Assembly (NCBI RefSeq): GCF_910592395.1
Contig: NC_088317.1
Coordinates: forward strand, 15,564,001-15,628,000
Length of the DNA: 64,000 nucleotides
Direction: 5' to 3'
DNA from: Lineus longissimus
Taxonomy: Eukaryota; Nemertea; Pilidiophora; Heteronemertea; Lineidae
Below the pieces are notes generated by a model. It was given only the letters and a program-made list of their open reading frames with translations, searched no databases and had not been told where the DNA came from. Shown piece after piece: positions 11,819-21,410 of this stretch. The translations under genes and the position numbers were made by a program. Position 1 is the stretch's first letter. Every line of letters begins with the position of its first letter.

Positions 11819-12826
11819 GTAAGTACATTTTATTCTTTCTCTTACTCCCTTCAGTACAGTTCTGGTCATATGAAACCACCATTACTATGGTTACTGTGGA
11901 CAAAACAGCCCCAGACTAAGGCTGAAACTCTTCATTCAAATGATCATCAGCAGTCAATATAAATCATGCTACATGTACATGTAGTTCAGCTCCTCATTAA
12001 ATTCTGATGACATGAATGATTTAGACATGATCTGTTGTCTGATCGGAAAGTTGTTGATCATCCATCTGGTTAAAAGCCTTTTAGTTTTTGACAAAATTTG
12101 CCTGAGGCATCAAGAGTTTATAGAAAATTGTTTGTTGTTTGTCTCAAACCCTAAGTTCAGCAAACACAAGTAGCTGAGAATTTCTCTTTATTCATTCCAA
12201 GTTGCTCATAAATCACTATTTTCTCGGCGCCAAGAAGTGTAGTAATTTTGCCTCCGCAACCCGTGGGACTACTTCGTCATGATTAGGATGGTTTCACTTT
12301 TGATTGTTGCAATCTATTCATGCGGGTCACAGTCTGGTGATGGTGAATATGTTAAGACTTCCACTGAATTTTGTTTGGAGTATGGCTGGGGGATAGGCAC
12401 TGGAATTGGGATCATTAGTGAAGTGCAGTGGCTTTGAAACTGTATTAATACTGTTTTGCCTTCGCAACTTTTGGAGACCACTTCATCATTATCCTGAGGA
12501 TGGTCTCACTTTTTCATGCGAGACTCGGTCTAGTTTTTAGCTAGTAGTATAGCTGTTCAAATGGTGTCCGTCCTGCAATCCATCCATCTAGGGACCCATC
12601 TGTGGACAAAATTGGACATTTCTGACCGGGAAGGCCTAGCCACTTCGTTGACGGTGCTAAATTAGGAGTTGCCCAAGGTGAACTCAAAAAACGAAAAATC
12701 GGCGCGATCCGACCTGTATTAAGAGAATGAGGTCATTTCGCGTTTAGATTTCTTTCCCTTTTTACCTCGGTCCACAGAGCAAATATTGTTTTCAAATGTG
12801 GCTGAATATTTTTAAATATTTTTTCA
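11819..12826 (+). other. Start of the long CASK intron
   Basis: The intron begins GTAAGTACAT. At about 12230-12300 and 12455-12520 there are two diverged copies of a block reading TTTTGCCTYCGCAAC then TACTTCGTCAT / CACTTCATCAT then GATGGTYTCACT. No exon was recognised from here to the window end, which would make the intron longer than 52 kb unless small exons were missed. Confidence 0.7.
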
Positions 12827-12882
12827 TTTTTAGCTCACCTCTTAGCAGAGGTGAGCTTATCCCATACCGTGGCGTCCGTCGT

Positions 12883-12914
<32 letters not shown>

Positions 12915-13966
12915 CGTCGTCGTCCGTCGTCCGTTAGCAGGGCACGTTTCGTAACTGTTAGAGCTATTAAGTTGAAACTCGGTACACATGTACCCTTATG
13001 TAATGACACCTTGGAGACCAAGTTTCGGTCCGATTCGTTTCATGGTTTGGCCACCAGGGGGCCAAACGTTAAAAGTGAAAATATGCAATATCTCCCTTAA
13101 TAGTAGTCGGGAAATTTTGAAAAAAATATGGTAGGTACTTCTAGCAAAGGTGCATCATATATCCTCCGGGTTTTTGATTTGACCTCCTTTTCAAGGTCAC
13201 AGAGGTCAAATGGTGTAAATTGGCCGTTAGGATGTAACGATGGCACGTTTCTAAACTGCAATGGCTATTGATACCAAATTTGGTACACATTTACCCCTTA
13301 GTCAGGTGATCTTAGGGACCGAAGTTTGGTCCAATATGATTCACCACTTGACCACCAGGGGGCAAAATCCAAAAACCTTAAAAATGTGATTATTCCTTAA
13401 CTTCTTGCCCGATTGCCACCAATTTGATATCATGGGTACATCTAACCACCATACAGTATATGTCACACAGGTTTTTAATTTGACCTTCTTGTCAAGGTCA
13501 CAGAGGTCAAATGGCGTAAATTCGCCGTCAGGCCGTGACTATGGCACGTTTCTTAACTGCAATGACTATTGATCACAAATTAAGTACACATGTACCCCTT
13601 GGTCAGGTGATCTCAGGTACCGAAGTTTGGTGCGATCTGATTTGCCGTTTGGCCTCCAGGGAGGGGGCCAAATCCTAAATTCTTCAAAATGCCATTATTC
13701 CTAGTAATGACTTGCCCGATTGGCACCAATTTTATATCATAGGTACATCTAATTCTAACAACCATTCAATGTGTCACCCGGGTCTTCTATGATTTGACCT
13801 ACTTTTCAAGGTCACAGAGGTCGAATGTATTGTAAATTGGCCATTTTGGGGAAATTGTAATTGCTTGGACCTACATCAAACCTAACACTACATGACTCAA
13901 TACCATGCTCTTTATCCATCTTTCCTCCACATGAGGTGAGCACAATGGCCCTGGCCATTTCATTTA
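12827..13966 (+). mobile_element. Hairpin-headed repeat element II
   Basis: It opens with a perfect 10-bp stem at 12832-12857: AGCTCACCTC, loop TTAGCA, GAGGTGAGCT. A GTC-rich run (12873-12933) follows, then GGCACGTTTCGTAACTG. The body has units of about 301 bp carrying CCACCAGGGGGC at 13051 and 13352, and AGGTCA direct repeats at 13194-13208, 13495-13509 and 13809-13823. It ends with GAGGTGAGC at 13933-13941, repeating the 3' arm of its own head hairpin, then ACAATGGCCCTGGCCATTT. No protein is encoded. Confidence 0.8.
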
Positions 13967-14259
13967 CTTTTAATGGAATTAATATAGTTTTCACCGCCAG
14001 TTGGCGCTGCAGGCACATTGCCTGAATTTTGGCGATTTCAAATTTGGCGGTGGCTTAACTTTTTTGCAAGCAGTGCCGCTGATTGGCCGATCGATAGAAG
14101 AGATGCCACCATTTAAAAATGGCGGTAGTCGCTGCTTCAATGAAGGTGAGTGAACTTTCTCATGTTCAATCGGTTGATACTCTTTTAATCAACATGACCA
14201 TGTACCTGAAATTTGTTTAGGTACTGAAAAGAGTCTATATAATTCAGATTTATCAATAG
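13967..14259 (+). promoter_or_regulatory. CpG-containing patch with YY1-like motif and exon-like start
   Basis: Between elements II and III lies a CpG-bearing patch with GATTGGCC (CCAAT-box reverse) near 14082 and AAAATGGCGG near 14117, close to the YY1 consensus. The ATG within that motif opens MAVVAASMK, followed directly by a good donor AAG|GTGAGT near 14149. It could be the first exon of a short transcript or a promoter inside a transposon. No second exon was identified. Confidence 0.35.
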
Positions 14260-14302
14260 TTTTTGGCTCACCGTAAGGGGAGTCTATATGATAGCGCTGT
14301 GT

Positions 14303-14390
<88 letters not shown>

Positions 14391-16032
14391 GGTATCCTAA
14401 CAGTGGCACGTTTCTTAACTGCTAGGGCTATGAACTTGAAACTTTGTACACAGAATGCCCTAGTTCAGCTGACCTCTGACACTGATTTTCGGTCCGATCT
14501 GATTCTCTGTTTGGCCACCAGGGGGCCAAATGTCGATATCTAAAAAGTGTGATATCTCGCTTATTAGTGACTTGTTTTCGATAAAACTTTTGTTGTAGGT
14601 ACTCATAGAAAATATACATTTTATATTATACGGGTTTTTAATTTGACCTTGTTTTCAAGGTCGCAGAGGTCATATGGCGTAAATTGGCCATTAGAGTGTA
14701 AACTATGGCACGTTTCTTAACCACTAAAGCTATGAACTTGAAACTTGGTACATATAACCCCCTATATCACATAGCCTCTGGTGCTGAATTTTGGTTCGAT
14801 CTGATTCCTAACTTTGCCACCAGGGGGCCAAAAGTGGAAATCTAAAAAGTGTGATATCTCGCTTATAAGTGACTTGTTTTCGATAAAACTTTTGTTGTAG
14901 GTACTCATAGCAAATATACATTTTGTATTATACGGGTTTTTAATTTGACCTACTTTTCAAGGTCACAGAGGTCATATGGCGTAAATTGGCCATTAGAGTG
15001 TAAACTATGGCACGTTTCTTAACCACTAAAGCTATGAACTTGAAACTTGGTACATATAACCCCCTATATCACATAGCCTCTGGCGCTGAATTTTGGTTCG
15101 ATCTGATTCCTAACTTTGCCACCAGGGGGCCAAAAGTGGAAATCTAAAAAGTGTGATATCTCGCTTATAAGTGACTTGTTTTCGATAAAATTCTTATGGT
15201 AGGTACTGTTTGGAAGAATACATCACATATTTTACGGGTTTTCAATTTGATCTACTTTTCAAGGTCACAGAAGTCATATGGCGTAAATTGGCTGTTAGAG
15301 TGTAAACTATGGCACGTTTCTTAACCAGTAAAGCTATGAACTTGAAACTTAGTGCATATAACCCCCTACATCAGATAACGTCTGATGTCGAATTTTGGCC
15401 TGATCTGATTCTTTATTCGGCCACCAGGGGGCCATAACGGAAAAAGGAAGAAGTGCAATATCTTGCCTATTTGAGTGAATTGTTTTCGATAAAATTTTAT
15501 GGCAGGGACTCCTAGCAAGGATACATCACATTTCCTATGATTTTTGGATTTGACCTCCTTTTCTAGGTCACAGAGGTCAAATGGCGTAAATTGACCGTTC
15601 GAGTGTAACTATGGCACGTTTCTTAACTGCTAAAGCTATGAACTTGAAAGTTGATACATGTAACCCCCTACATCAGATAATCTCTGACACCGAATTTTGG
15701 CCTGATCTGATTCTTGATTTGGCCACCAGGGGTTCAAAACTGAAAAAGTAGGACGTGCAATATCTCGCTTATTAATGACTTTTTTTCGATGAATTTTTTA
15801 TTGCAGGGACTCTTAGCAATCACACGATATTGATCTTGTTGATGTCATAGACAATTATTGGTTGGATCATAAACTTATATATACTGCCCTGTCTTATTAC
15901 TTGACATCAATACACATCTAAAAAAAGTCTTCATGCCTGATTGTGTTCACCATATTCACCTCTAAACTAAGCATGATCCTGCCTAATAAAAGATGTATAC
16001 GGTGAGCACAATGGCCCCTGGCTGTTTCATTT
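14260..16032 (+). mobile_element. Hairpin-headed repeat element III
   Basis: The head hairpin is at 14265-14284: GGCTCACC, loop GTAA, GGGGAGTC, pairing at seven of eight positions if one G-U is allowed. A long (GTC)n run occupies 14305-14390. Tandem units of 302 bp follow, with CCACCAGGGGGC at 14515, 14817, 15119 and 15421 and a degenerate copy at 15723. AGGTCA-type direct repeats lie at 14658, 14960, 15262 and 15565. The element ends near CGGTGAGC (16000-16007), the complement of its own head arm, then ACAATGGCCCCTGGC. The flanking arms differ from those of element II in the same way at both ends. Confidence 0.82.
14305..14390 (+). repeat. (GTC)n microsatellite
   Basis: About 28 uninterrupted GTC units within element III. 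The matching position in element II is a shorter interrupted GTC run, and in element IV a GTCT run. Confidence 0.97.
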
Positions 16033-16210
16033 ATAATATTCCGGAAATTTTGTGCACAAATCAGCGGAAGTTGGTGCTCGTCTCATGTCATTTTAGAGCG
16101 AAAAATTTGTTTCCGTCGATCTCTACCACTGAAAAATCGCTTGCATAGCTTCGAATTTTTAGCTCAGCTGAAAAGCTGAGCTATTCATATGAGTAAATGG
16201 TAGAATGAGT

Positions 16211-16214
16211 GTCC

Positions 16215-16265
<51 letters not shown>
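16211..16265 (+). repeat. (GTCT)n microsatellite
   Basis: Thirteen or so GTCT/GTCC units just after the head hairpin of element IV. Confidence 0.95.
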
Positions 16266-16614
16266 CGTTAAACAGGCACGTTTCAAAACTATGGCGGATA
16301 GGCTATAGATTTTCCCTCTGAGGCGTTGAGACCCTTCAGGACTCCTGAATAGACCAAATGTGGGTCCGGCAGGATGAGCGGTTTGGCCACTAGGTGGCAC
16401 CGAGCGAAATTTTCCAAAAACTTTTCCAGCAGCTGATTTCTCAGTTGGGGATCATGAATCAAATCTAATTTTATAGAGCAAAGCTTTCTCTTTCATTATC
16501 AATAGGCGTAGTTCATGAATTTCTCACCAGGTGGTGTTACTGGCGCAATTTAGTGAGCACCCCCCAAGAAGAGCATTTTAAATTTCGCGCGAGTTATCCC
16601 ACGTCCAATCACAC

Positions 16615-17443
16615 ATGCAGCGAACGTCACGTCTCGAGTCTGCGCAGTTCAGACGTAAGGAGACCATGCTATGGAATAGATCGCGTTCTGTCAATTCAGA
16701 GGTAAGTTCTCATTAAATTCACAATTTCATAGGCGATAATATTTGGCTGCTTGTGTTATTGCATGTTGATGACATTAGGGAAGGCTTGGATTGTTTAATT
16801 GGATGTGATTAATTTGAAATAGTTCGTCGACGATCGTTGAAAAACGATCTGCGAAATGCAGCTTGGTTGGTCTGAGAAACGATGTCAAAGTCCGGCTTTA
16901 AATCATGGATTTCTCAACAAATAACTCTTGTCACATAGCAGAACTAATGTGAATAAACAAGACAATAATAAACATCGTTCTGATATCATCGGGTAAGGTT
17001 GCCAATGTACATAAACAGTGTAATTGAGGATCGACGCCAGCGATTTGAAATGTCAACAAACAATAAATGCGATATGATACACACTGACACTTGCACACTG
17101 TACATAGCACAATGCTTCAAACGGGGCCGATTCATCACTCTTATCACAATGTATTCCCAATCATATTAATGAACTTCCTTGATCATTCGGCCCTAGCGCC
17201 TTATCAGTTGTTGTTGGCCTTGTATTTGATATAAAACTTGGCTAGCTTACCTATTCTATCAAAATTAAAATGTTATCTCCTCATCATGTTTTGCAGGACA
17301 GGAATGATCTGCAGCTGCATTTGAACATATTTGGTGACCACATCTCAAAGATGACCAAGAGCGAGGATCGAGCTATGACTTTGCACATCCCATCGACTTC
17401 GGTGTTCACCAGTGCAATCATCAGAAGAGCCAGGCAATTCTAG
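16615..17443 (+). CDS. Candidate two-exon mini-gene, 77 residues, unknown function
   Basis: Exon 1 is 16615-16701. It starts at the first ATG after an in-frame TAA at 16579 and ends GAG|GTAAGT. Exon 2 is 17297-17443, after acceptor TGTTTTGCAG, and ends at TAG. The intron is 595 bp and phase 0. The joined frame gives 77 residues starting MQRTSRLESAQF and ending IIRRARQF. It is basic, with no signal peptide or membrane segment. AATAAA lies at 17488-17493, 45 bp after the stop, with a GT-rich stretch after it. A CCAAT motif and a TTTCGCGCG motif lie just upstream. I recognise no family. It may be a transcript of the surrounding repeat element or a non-coding RNA rather than a protein gene. Confidence 0.4.
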
Positions 17444-17487
17444 TATTCAAGTATTTCATTCTGTAATACTTACCTCAAAATTTACTA

Positions 17488-17493
17488 AATAAA
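17488..17493 (+). terminator. Candidate poly(A) signal
   Basis: AATAAA 45 bp after the mini-gene stop codon, followed about 10 bp on by GCATGTGGCAGTTGGTT, a GT-rich downstream element. Confidence 0.5.
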
Positions 17494-17827
17494 GAAAACC
17501 GCATGTGGCAGTTGGTTAAAAAAATCAAGTCTATCTGTTTAAAGTTTTTACTTGCTATCATTATTATCAACATTTCAATGGTGGCATTCTGCTAAGGTTT
17601 GTTAAGAGTTTCACTTGACTTAAGCAGGGTGTACACAAGTAAAATATTAGCAACATTTTACCAACATTTTACCAACATTTTTACAACAATTTTGCAACAA
17701 GCCCTTCAAGGCCCTGTGTTCACTAGCAACAAAATTGCAACAAATTAGCAACATTTTTACAACATGTTGGTAAATTGTTGCAAACTTTTTAGTGGGAACA
17801 AAGGGAAATAGGTATTTTGGAGGGAAA

Positions 17828-17956
17828 ATGGATGATTCCAAGGAGAGAAGATGTGTTTTGAGTGCTTCTGCAGCAATTTTAGCTGTCATTGTTGAGAGAC
17901 GGAAGAGGCGGCGAAATAACCAAAGAGAATATGGACCAGGCCCTGGATCAAAATGA
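17828..17956 (+). pseudogene. Harbinger transposase N-terminal remnant
   Basis: A 42-codon frame beginning MDDSKERRCVLSASAAIL, followed by a basic ERRKRRR patch and a TGA. Harbinger transposases (and the domesticated HARBI1) commonly start with a short hydrophobic/alanine-rich helix and an Arg/Lys-rich patch like this. The DDE catalytic domain is absent. Position just inside the left end supports the call; the similarity is by pattern and not by alignment. Confidence 0.5.
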
Positions 17957-18285
17957 GGGTGGATGATGGGGCATACCACTGCCTGTTAAGGCCGCGTATC
18001 GATAGGGTATGCCCTTGTGTAGTGTGGCGTTATGGCGTAACAGCCTTGTGACCTGGCACTATGCCCTGAGTCTCCATTGGATATTCCTTTTTGGTCATGG
18101 TAGGCCTTTGTAGTCCTCATTTCGCAGCGGTCAATCGCGTTTATCCGCACGCTGTCATTATTTCAGAAGACAATTTCTTATGAATATTGAAAATGAAAAT
18201 ACAAGTAACTTGTATTTTCACTTGCAACATCAAATTGACATGTACATGTATATAAAACCTGACTTAAGCAACAAATTACAGGTTC

Positions 18286-18369
18286 GTGCTTGTTATGATA
18301 ATCATCAGTTTCGGGGTCCCAGAGTAGTTCCCGTTGATGAACCTCTTGAATTAATTTCGCCTCAGACAT
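18286..18369 (-). pseudogene. MADF (Myb/SANT-like) domain remnant of the Harbinger element
   Basis: Within a longer minus-strand frame (18178-18618) the stretch AKLIQEVHQRELLWDPETDD followed by YHNKH matches the start of the MADF DNA-binding domain (pattern LI-x-V-x-x-R-x-x-LWD-x-x-x-x-x-Y-x-x-x). The rest of the domain does not continue, either because of an intron or because of decay. PIF/Harbinger elements encode such a Myb/MADF partner needed for transposase function. Here it is convergent to the transposase remnant. Confidence 0.65.
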
Positions 18370-19259
18370 TGCTTCCGTGTTGTTCACTCGCAAAAGAATG
18401 GACATGTTCAATCCCAATATGGGCCTATATTCCCAATCCACAGTGCATATATGCCCGCAATGTGACACTGCATAACCTATGGGAACGATCAATAACACCA
18501 ACGAAGGTTCATTGTCCGTGTGGCGCGCCAGGCGGTAAAAAGGGAATATTGTGCAGGGCACGGAACAGCCTATGGATACGCAGCCTAAAGGAGTTGCGGC
18601 TGACTGACAAGCCGTCACACAAAAACTTCTAGAAAAGGTTTCATCACCCTACGAAGCAAGACACTCACTTGAGAGTTGCTATACCTGCTTCTTGTTCAAG
18701 TCACATGAACTCCGGTAGATCACATGACGCAAATCCTATTTCTGATTGGCTGAAGAGTTTGCAACATTTTTACAACATGCAACAAAGAATTGCATTGCAT
18801 TTAATTTGCAACAATTTTACAACATGTTGTAAGACGCGTTTTGCTCTGTACACACTACGCAACATTTTTGCAACATTTGTTTTAACTGGAAATGTAAAAA
18901 TGTTGCTAATATTTTACTAGTGTACACAGGCCTTTAGGCAATAATAGAGTTGGGTAGAGCATTTTGTTAATGTTACCCTTTTAGTTAGGGAAACTGGTGC
19001 CTTCTGCATTAGGTGGACCCCACTTACTCATCTGTCAGACCGGCCTCGCACGTCGGCATTAGAGTTTAAGGTCCAGTCTGCGAGATTTACCCATTTCTAC
19101 CCAGCCAAAAGCGGGTGATTGGGCTAGTCTCTCCATGTGATTCAATTCGCATGGATTCTTGTGTCCCGGTGCTGAAAGGATCCCTCCACAAGGGCAGACT
19201 ACATCCGGTGGCACTGAAGTATGGAAGAAAGACAGAAGACGACCAATTTGCGAAAAGGA

Positions 19260-19281
19260 TCATCATCATCATCATCATGGT
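19260..19281. repeat. (ATC)n microsatellite
   Basis: Six to seven ATC units after AAAAGG. Confidence 0.85.
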
Positions 19282-19510
19282 AACAGCTGAGGATGAATCA
19301 TGTTGCTGTGTGTAGAATTGATGGTCCAATATAGGTTAGGTTATCTGTTTGCGCACACATTGCAAGGGTGGAGCTTGCTTGAAGTAGATTGCGCCAGTCT
19401 ACCGTAATTCACTGTTACACATCCAGAAGCTAATATCCTTAGGCTTTGAGTCCTTAGTTTAGTAGAGTTTGACGAGTAATGTAATATATACGAACAACGC
19501 AGCAACAACT

Positions 19511-19542
19511 CAGCTGAGCGCCAGGCCCTTGGGCCTCTTGTT
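19511..19542 (+). repeat. Element-end cassette, copy 1
   Basis: CAGCTGAGCGCCAGGCCC, then TTGGGCCTCTTGTT. It includes the palindrome AGGCCCTTGGGCCT. The same cassette occurs at 21038. I take it as the 3' terminus of a hairpin-headed element subfamily. Confidence 0.75.
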
Positions 19543-21037
19543 GTGAAAATAAGTATCTGAACTTGGTTTCAAATAGTCTAGAGAGTTACCTTTGTGGTGA
19601 TACATATGGTATGTGATAAATATTTGTGGAATTTGTGAAATTCGGTTTTCAAACGTGCCGATGATGCAAGCGATCTCGCGTGAATTTTGCAAGTCCTGAT
19701 ATGTCGACCGGGTGTCAAAAATCACTCGCCTAAATTCAATTCAAAGATCGAAAATGACATCTGAACTTAGTTTCAAATAGCCTACGCAATTATCATTTCG
19801 GTGATATATAATGCATGCATGTAATAATTGATTAATCTACCTAAAACGCGCAATTAAAACGGCGAAAGATCGTGATAAACACTCTGGTGGCGGTCGCACT
19901 AAATAACGACCGGTAGGGCCCGGCGTGTGGCGGAGAAAAAAAGGTAGCGCCCGGAGGTTGAAACGGGATTTTTATGCACTTTTAACTGTATATATATGTT
20001 GTTTAGATGTATTTCTAACAGTTCTGTAACTTTTATGACCAAGCTTGCACCCAAAGTTGGTAAAATTGATGCTTGTTTATGGACTGCGCTAGCGACCGGA
20101 GAATTCGCCGTCGGCCATTTTGGGACGGTCAACAAATCTCGCCATTTACGTTTGTTTACAATTATTTTGAAAGTCACATTAGGCCTATGACATCGTAGTA
20201 TGAATTCCACTGCAGTTTCCTTACGCAGCAATGCTCATGTTTTTGGTTGGCAATCCTGTACTGTCTGTACACTGCGCTGTGCAGGCTTAGAGTATAACTC
20301 AACAGGCCCTCATGATTCATTTGATGGACACCTTATTTGATAGTACCTCATCATTAAGTCCACTAGATCCTGTTCTGTTACATGATAGACAATTTTCAAA
20401 ATGTAGTACACCACTCGCTCACGGCTCACATCATGTGGGCACGGTTGGCTGTTAAGTGTTATGGTTCAGTCTGTGAGACTAATTCAAAGAGGTTACACTT
20501 TTATTTTGAATTGGAAAACAACCCCCAGGACTGACTTTTCACTGAGTGATAAGTGTGCCCTTCGAAGGTTAAGTCTCTTTCTGGATTTGCTTCCATAGAT
20601 GTCTTGTTCAGGATATCATCTGACCGATGCCTGATCAAGCACAGACTGTATCCGGTGGTGTACATTTCCCCGTCTATGTCACCCTTTTTTATTCAGTCAG
20701 TGGTAATTTCTCTTCTCTTTTTTTACAGATTAACTGTTGTTGGTTATTGCAAGAGGAGTCGTTGGCACATTTCAAGTCCAGGAAAGCACTTGCTGTTCCC
20801 ACATTCAGAGTAAGGTGTGCTTACTCGTTTTACTGCTTTCCATTCCTGGAGAGCGTTATCAAATATCTGCCGCAAGGCAACAAATATCTGCCGCAAGGCG
20901 CTTCAATATCTGCCGAAAGGCATCAAATATCTGCCGCACCAATAAAGTTCATTTTGTTAACCAACTCTTTATCTTCTTCGTTGCCTCATAATAACGGTAC
21001 CGACACACACTTGACCCTTGCCTTCACCTATCCATTT
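19543..21037. other. Non-coding stretch with CpG patch and short repeats
   Basis: A CpG-bearing patch lies at about 19855-20130, including GCCGTCGGCCATTTTGG. Exon-like splice contexts occur near 20592-20815 (TTTTTTTACAG before ATTAACTG, and AGAGTAAGG after), but the translation matches no family I can name. Four copies of a 20-bp word like CAAATATCTGCCGCAAGG lie at 20858-20942. Confidence 0.5.
20858..20942. repeat. Short tandem repeat, about 20-bp unit, four copies
   Basis: The word AAATATCTGCCGCAAGG or a one-base variant occurs four times in a row. Confidence 0.85.
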
Positions 21038-21070
21038 CAGCTGAGCGCCAGGCCCTTGGGCCTCTTGTTG
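21038..21070 (+). repeat. Element-end cassette, copy 2
   Basis: Identical over about 34 bp to the cassette at 19511, then diverging at GTTGATAG. Its matching 5' head was not found, so this may be a truncated copy. Confidence 0.75.
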
Positions 21071-21284
21071 GTTGATAGGTTAATAGCATGCAATTTGAAT
21101 TAGGATTTGTATAGACGGGATGGGCACATGAGGTCTGATTATTATCCAAGAAATGTTGGGGTCATTCCGACTTCACAATTCAACCCCTGGTCTATCCTAA
21201 AAGCTTTCAGGAGAACACAGATGAGCTTCTCAATCAAGGCTACAACCTGAGCATTTATGACTGGTACCTATTTTAAACCTGGAT

Positions 21285-21410
21285 GGGGTAAGGCAAGTCA
21301 GACAAAGAGAATTGCCTAGAGTCCCACACCAACTGTGGGGTTCAAACCAGGGACTGCCAGCCTAGTGTTTGAGCCACAAGTCCACAGCAGCTCCTATCCT
21401 CTCTGAAAAC
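21285..21410 (-). mobile_element. tRNA-derived SINE relic (minus strand)
   Basis: On the minus strand an A-box-like TGTGGCTCAAACACTAGG is followed by a B-box GGTTTGAACCCC at normal tRNA spacing. The body reads on into TGTGGGACTCTAGGC. It is not a working tRNA gene, as the arms do not close. Confidence 0.6.

Larger units (their letters stand above)
17623..18933. mobile_element. Decayed PIF/Harbinger DNA transposon
   Basis: This is a 1,311-bp element with inverted ends. The left end has GTGTACACAAGTAAAATATT then AGCAACATTTT. The reverse complement of the right end has GTGTACACTAGTAAAATATT then AGCAACATTTT. It is flanked by TTA at 17620-17622 and 18934-18936, the 3-bp target duplication typical of PIF/Harbinger. 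Subterminal GCAACATTTT words recur many times at both sides. Inside are a short basic transposase-like start on the plus strand and a MADF-like piece on the minus strand, the usual two-gene content of this superfamily. Most of the transposase is missing, so it cannot move on its own. It sits inside element IV and is therefore younger than it. Confidence 0.87.
16156..19542 (+). mobile_element. Hairpin-headed repeat element IV (host of later insertions)
   Basis: The head hairpin at 16161-16182 is AGCTCAGCT, loop GAAA, AGCTGAGCT, a perfect 9-bp stem. A (GTCT)n run occupies 16211-16265, then GGCACGTTTCAAAAC and CCACTAGGTGGC near 16386. The most likely far end is CAGCTGAGCGCCAGGCCC...CTCTTGTT at 19511-19542, because CAGCTGAGC complements the head arm as in elements II and III. 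That interval contains the candidate mini-gene (16615-17493) and the Harbinger insertion (17623-18933). An alternative end is GTGAGCACC near 16553, which would make the element about 400 bp. The boundary choice is uncertain. Confidence 0.55.

Noticed and set aside
18180-18632. Plus-strand frame of 150 codons in the Harbinger element
   Set aside because: The opposite strand carries the MADF-like segment, so this frame is its shadow.
20553-20815. Possible guanylate-kinase-like exon (segment LIKHRLYPVVYIS)
   Set aside because: A short hydrophobic resemblance only; it does not match the CASK guanylate kinase in order, and no consistent splice phase could be built.
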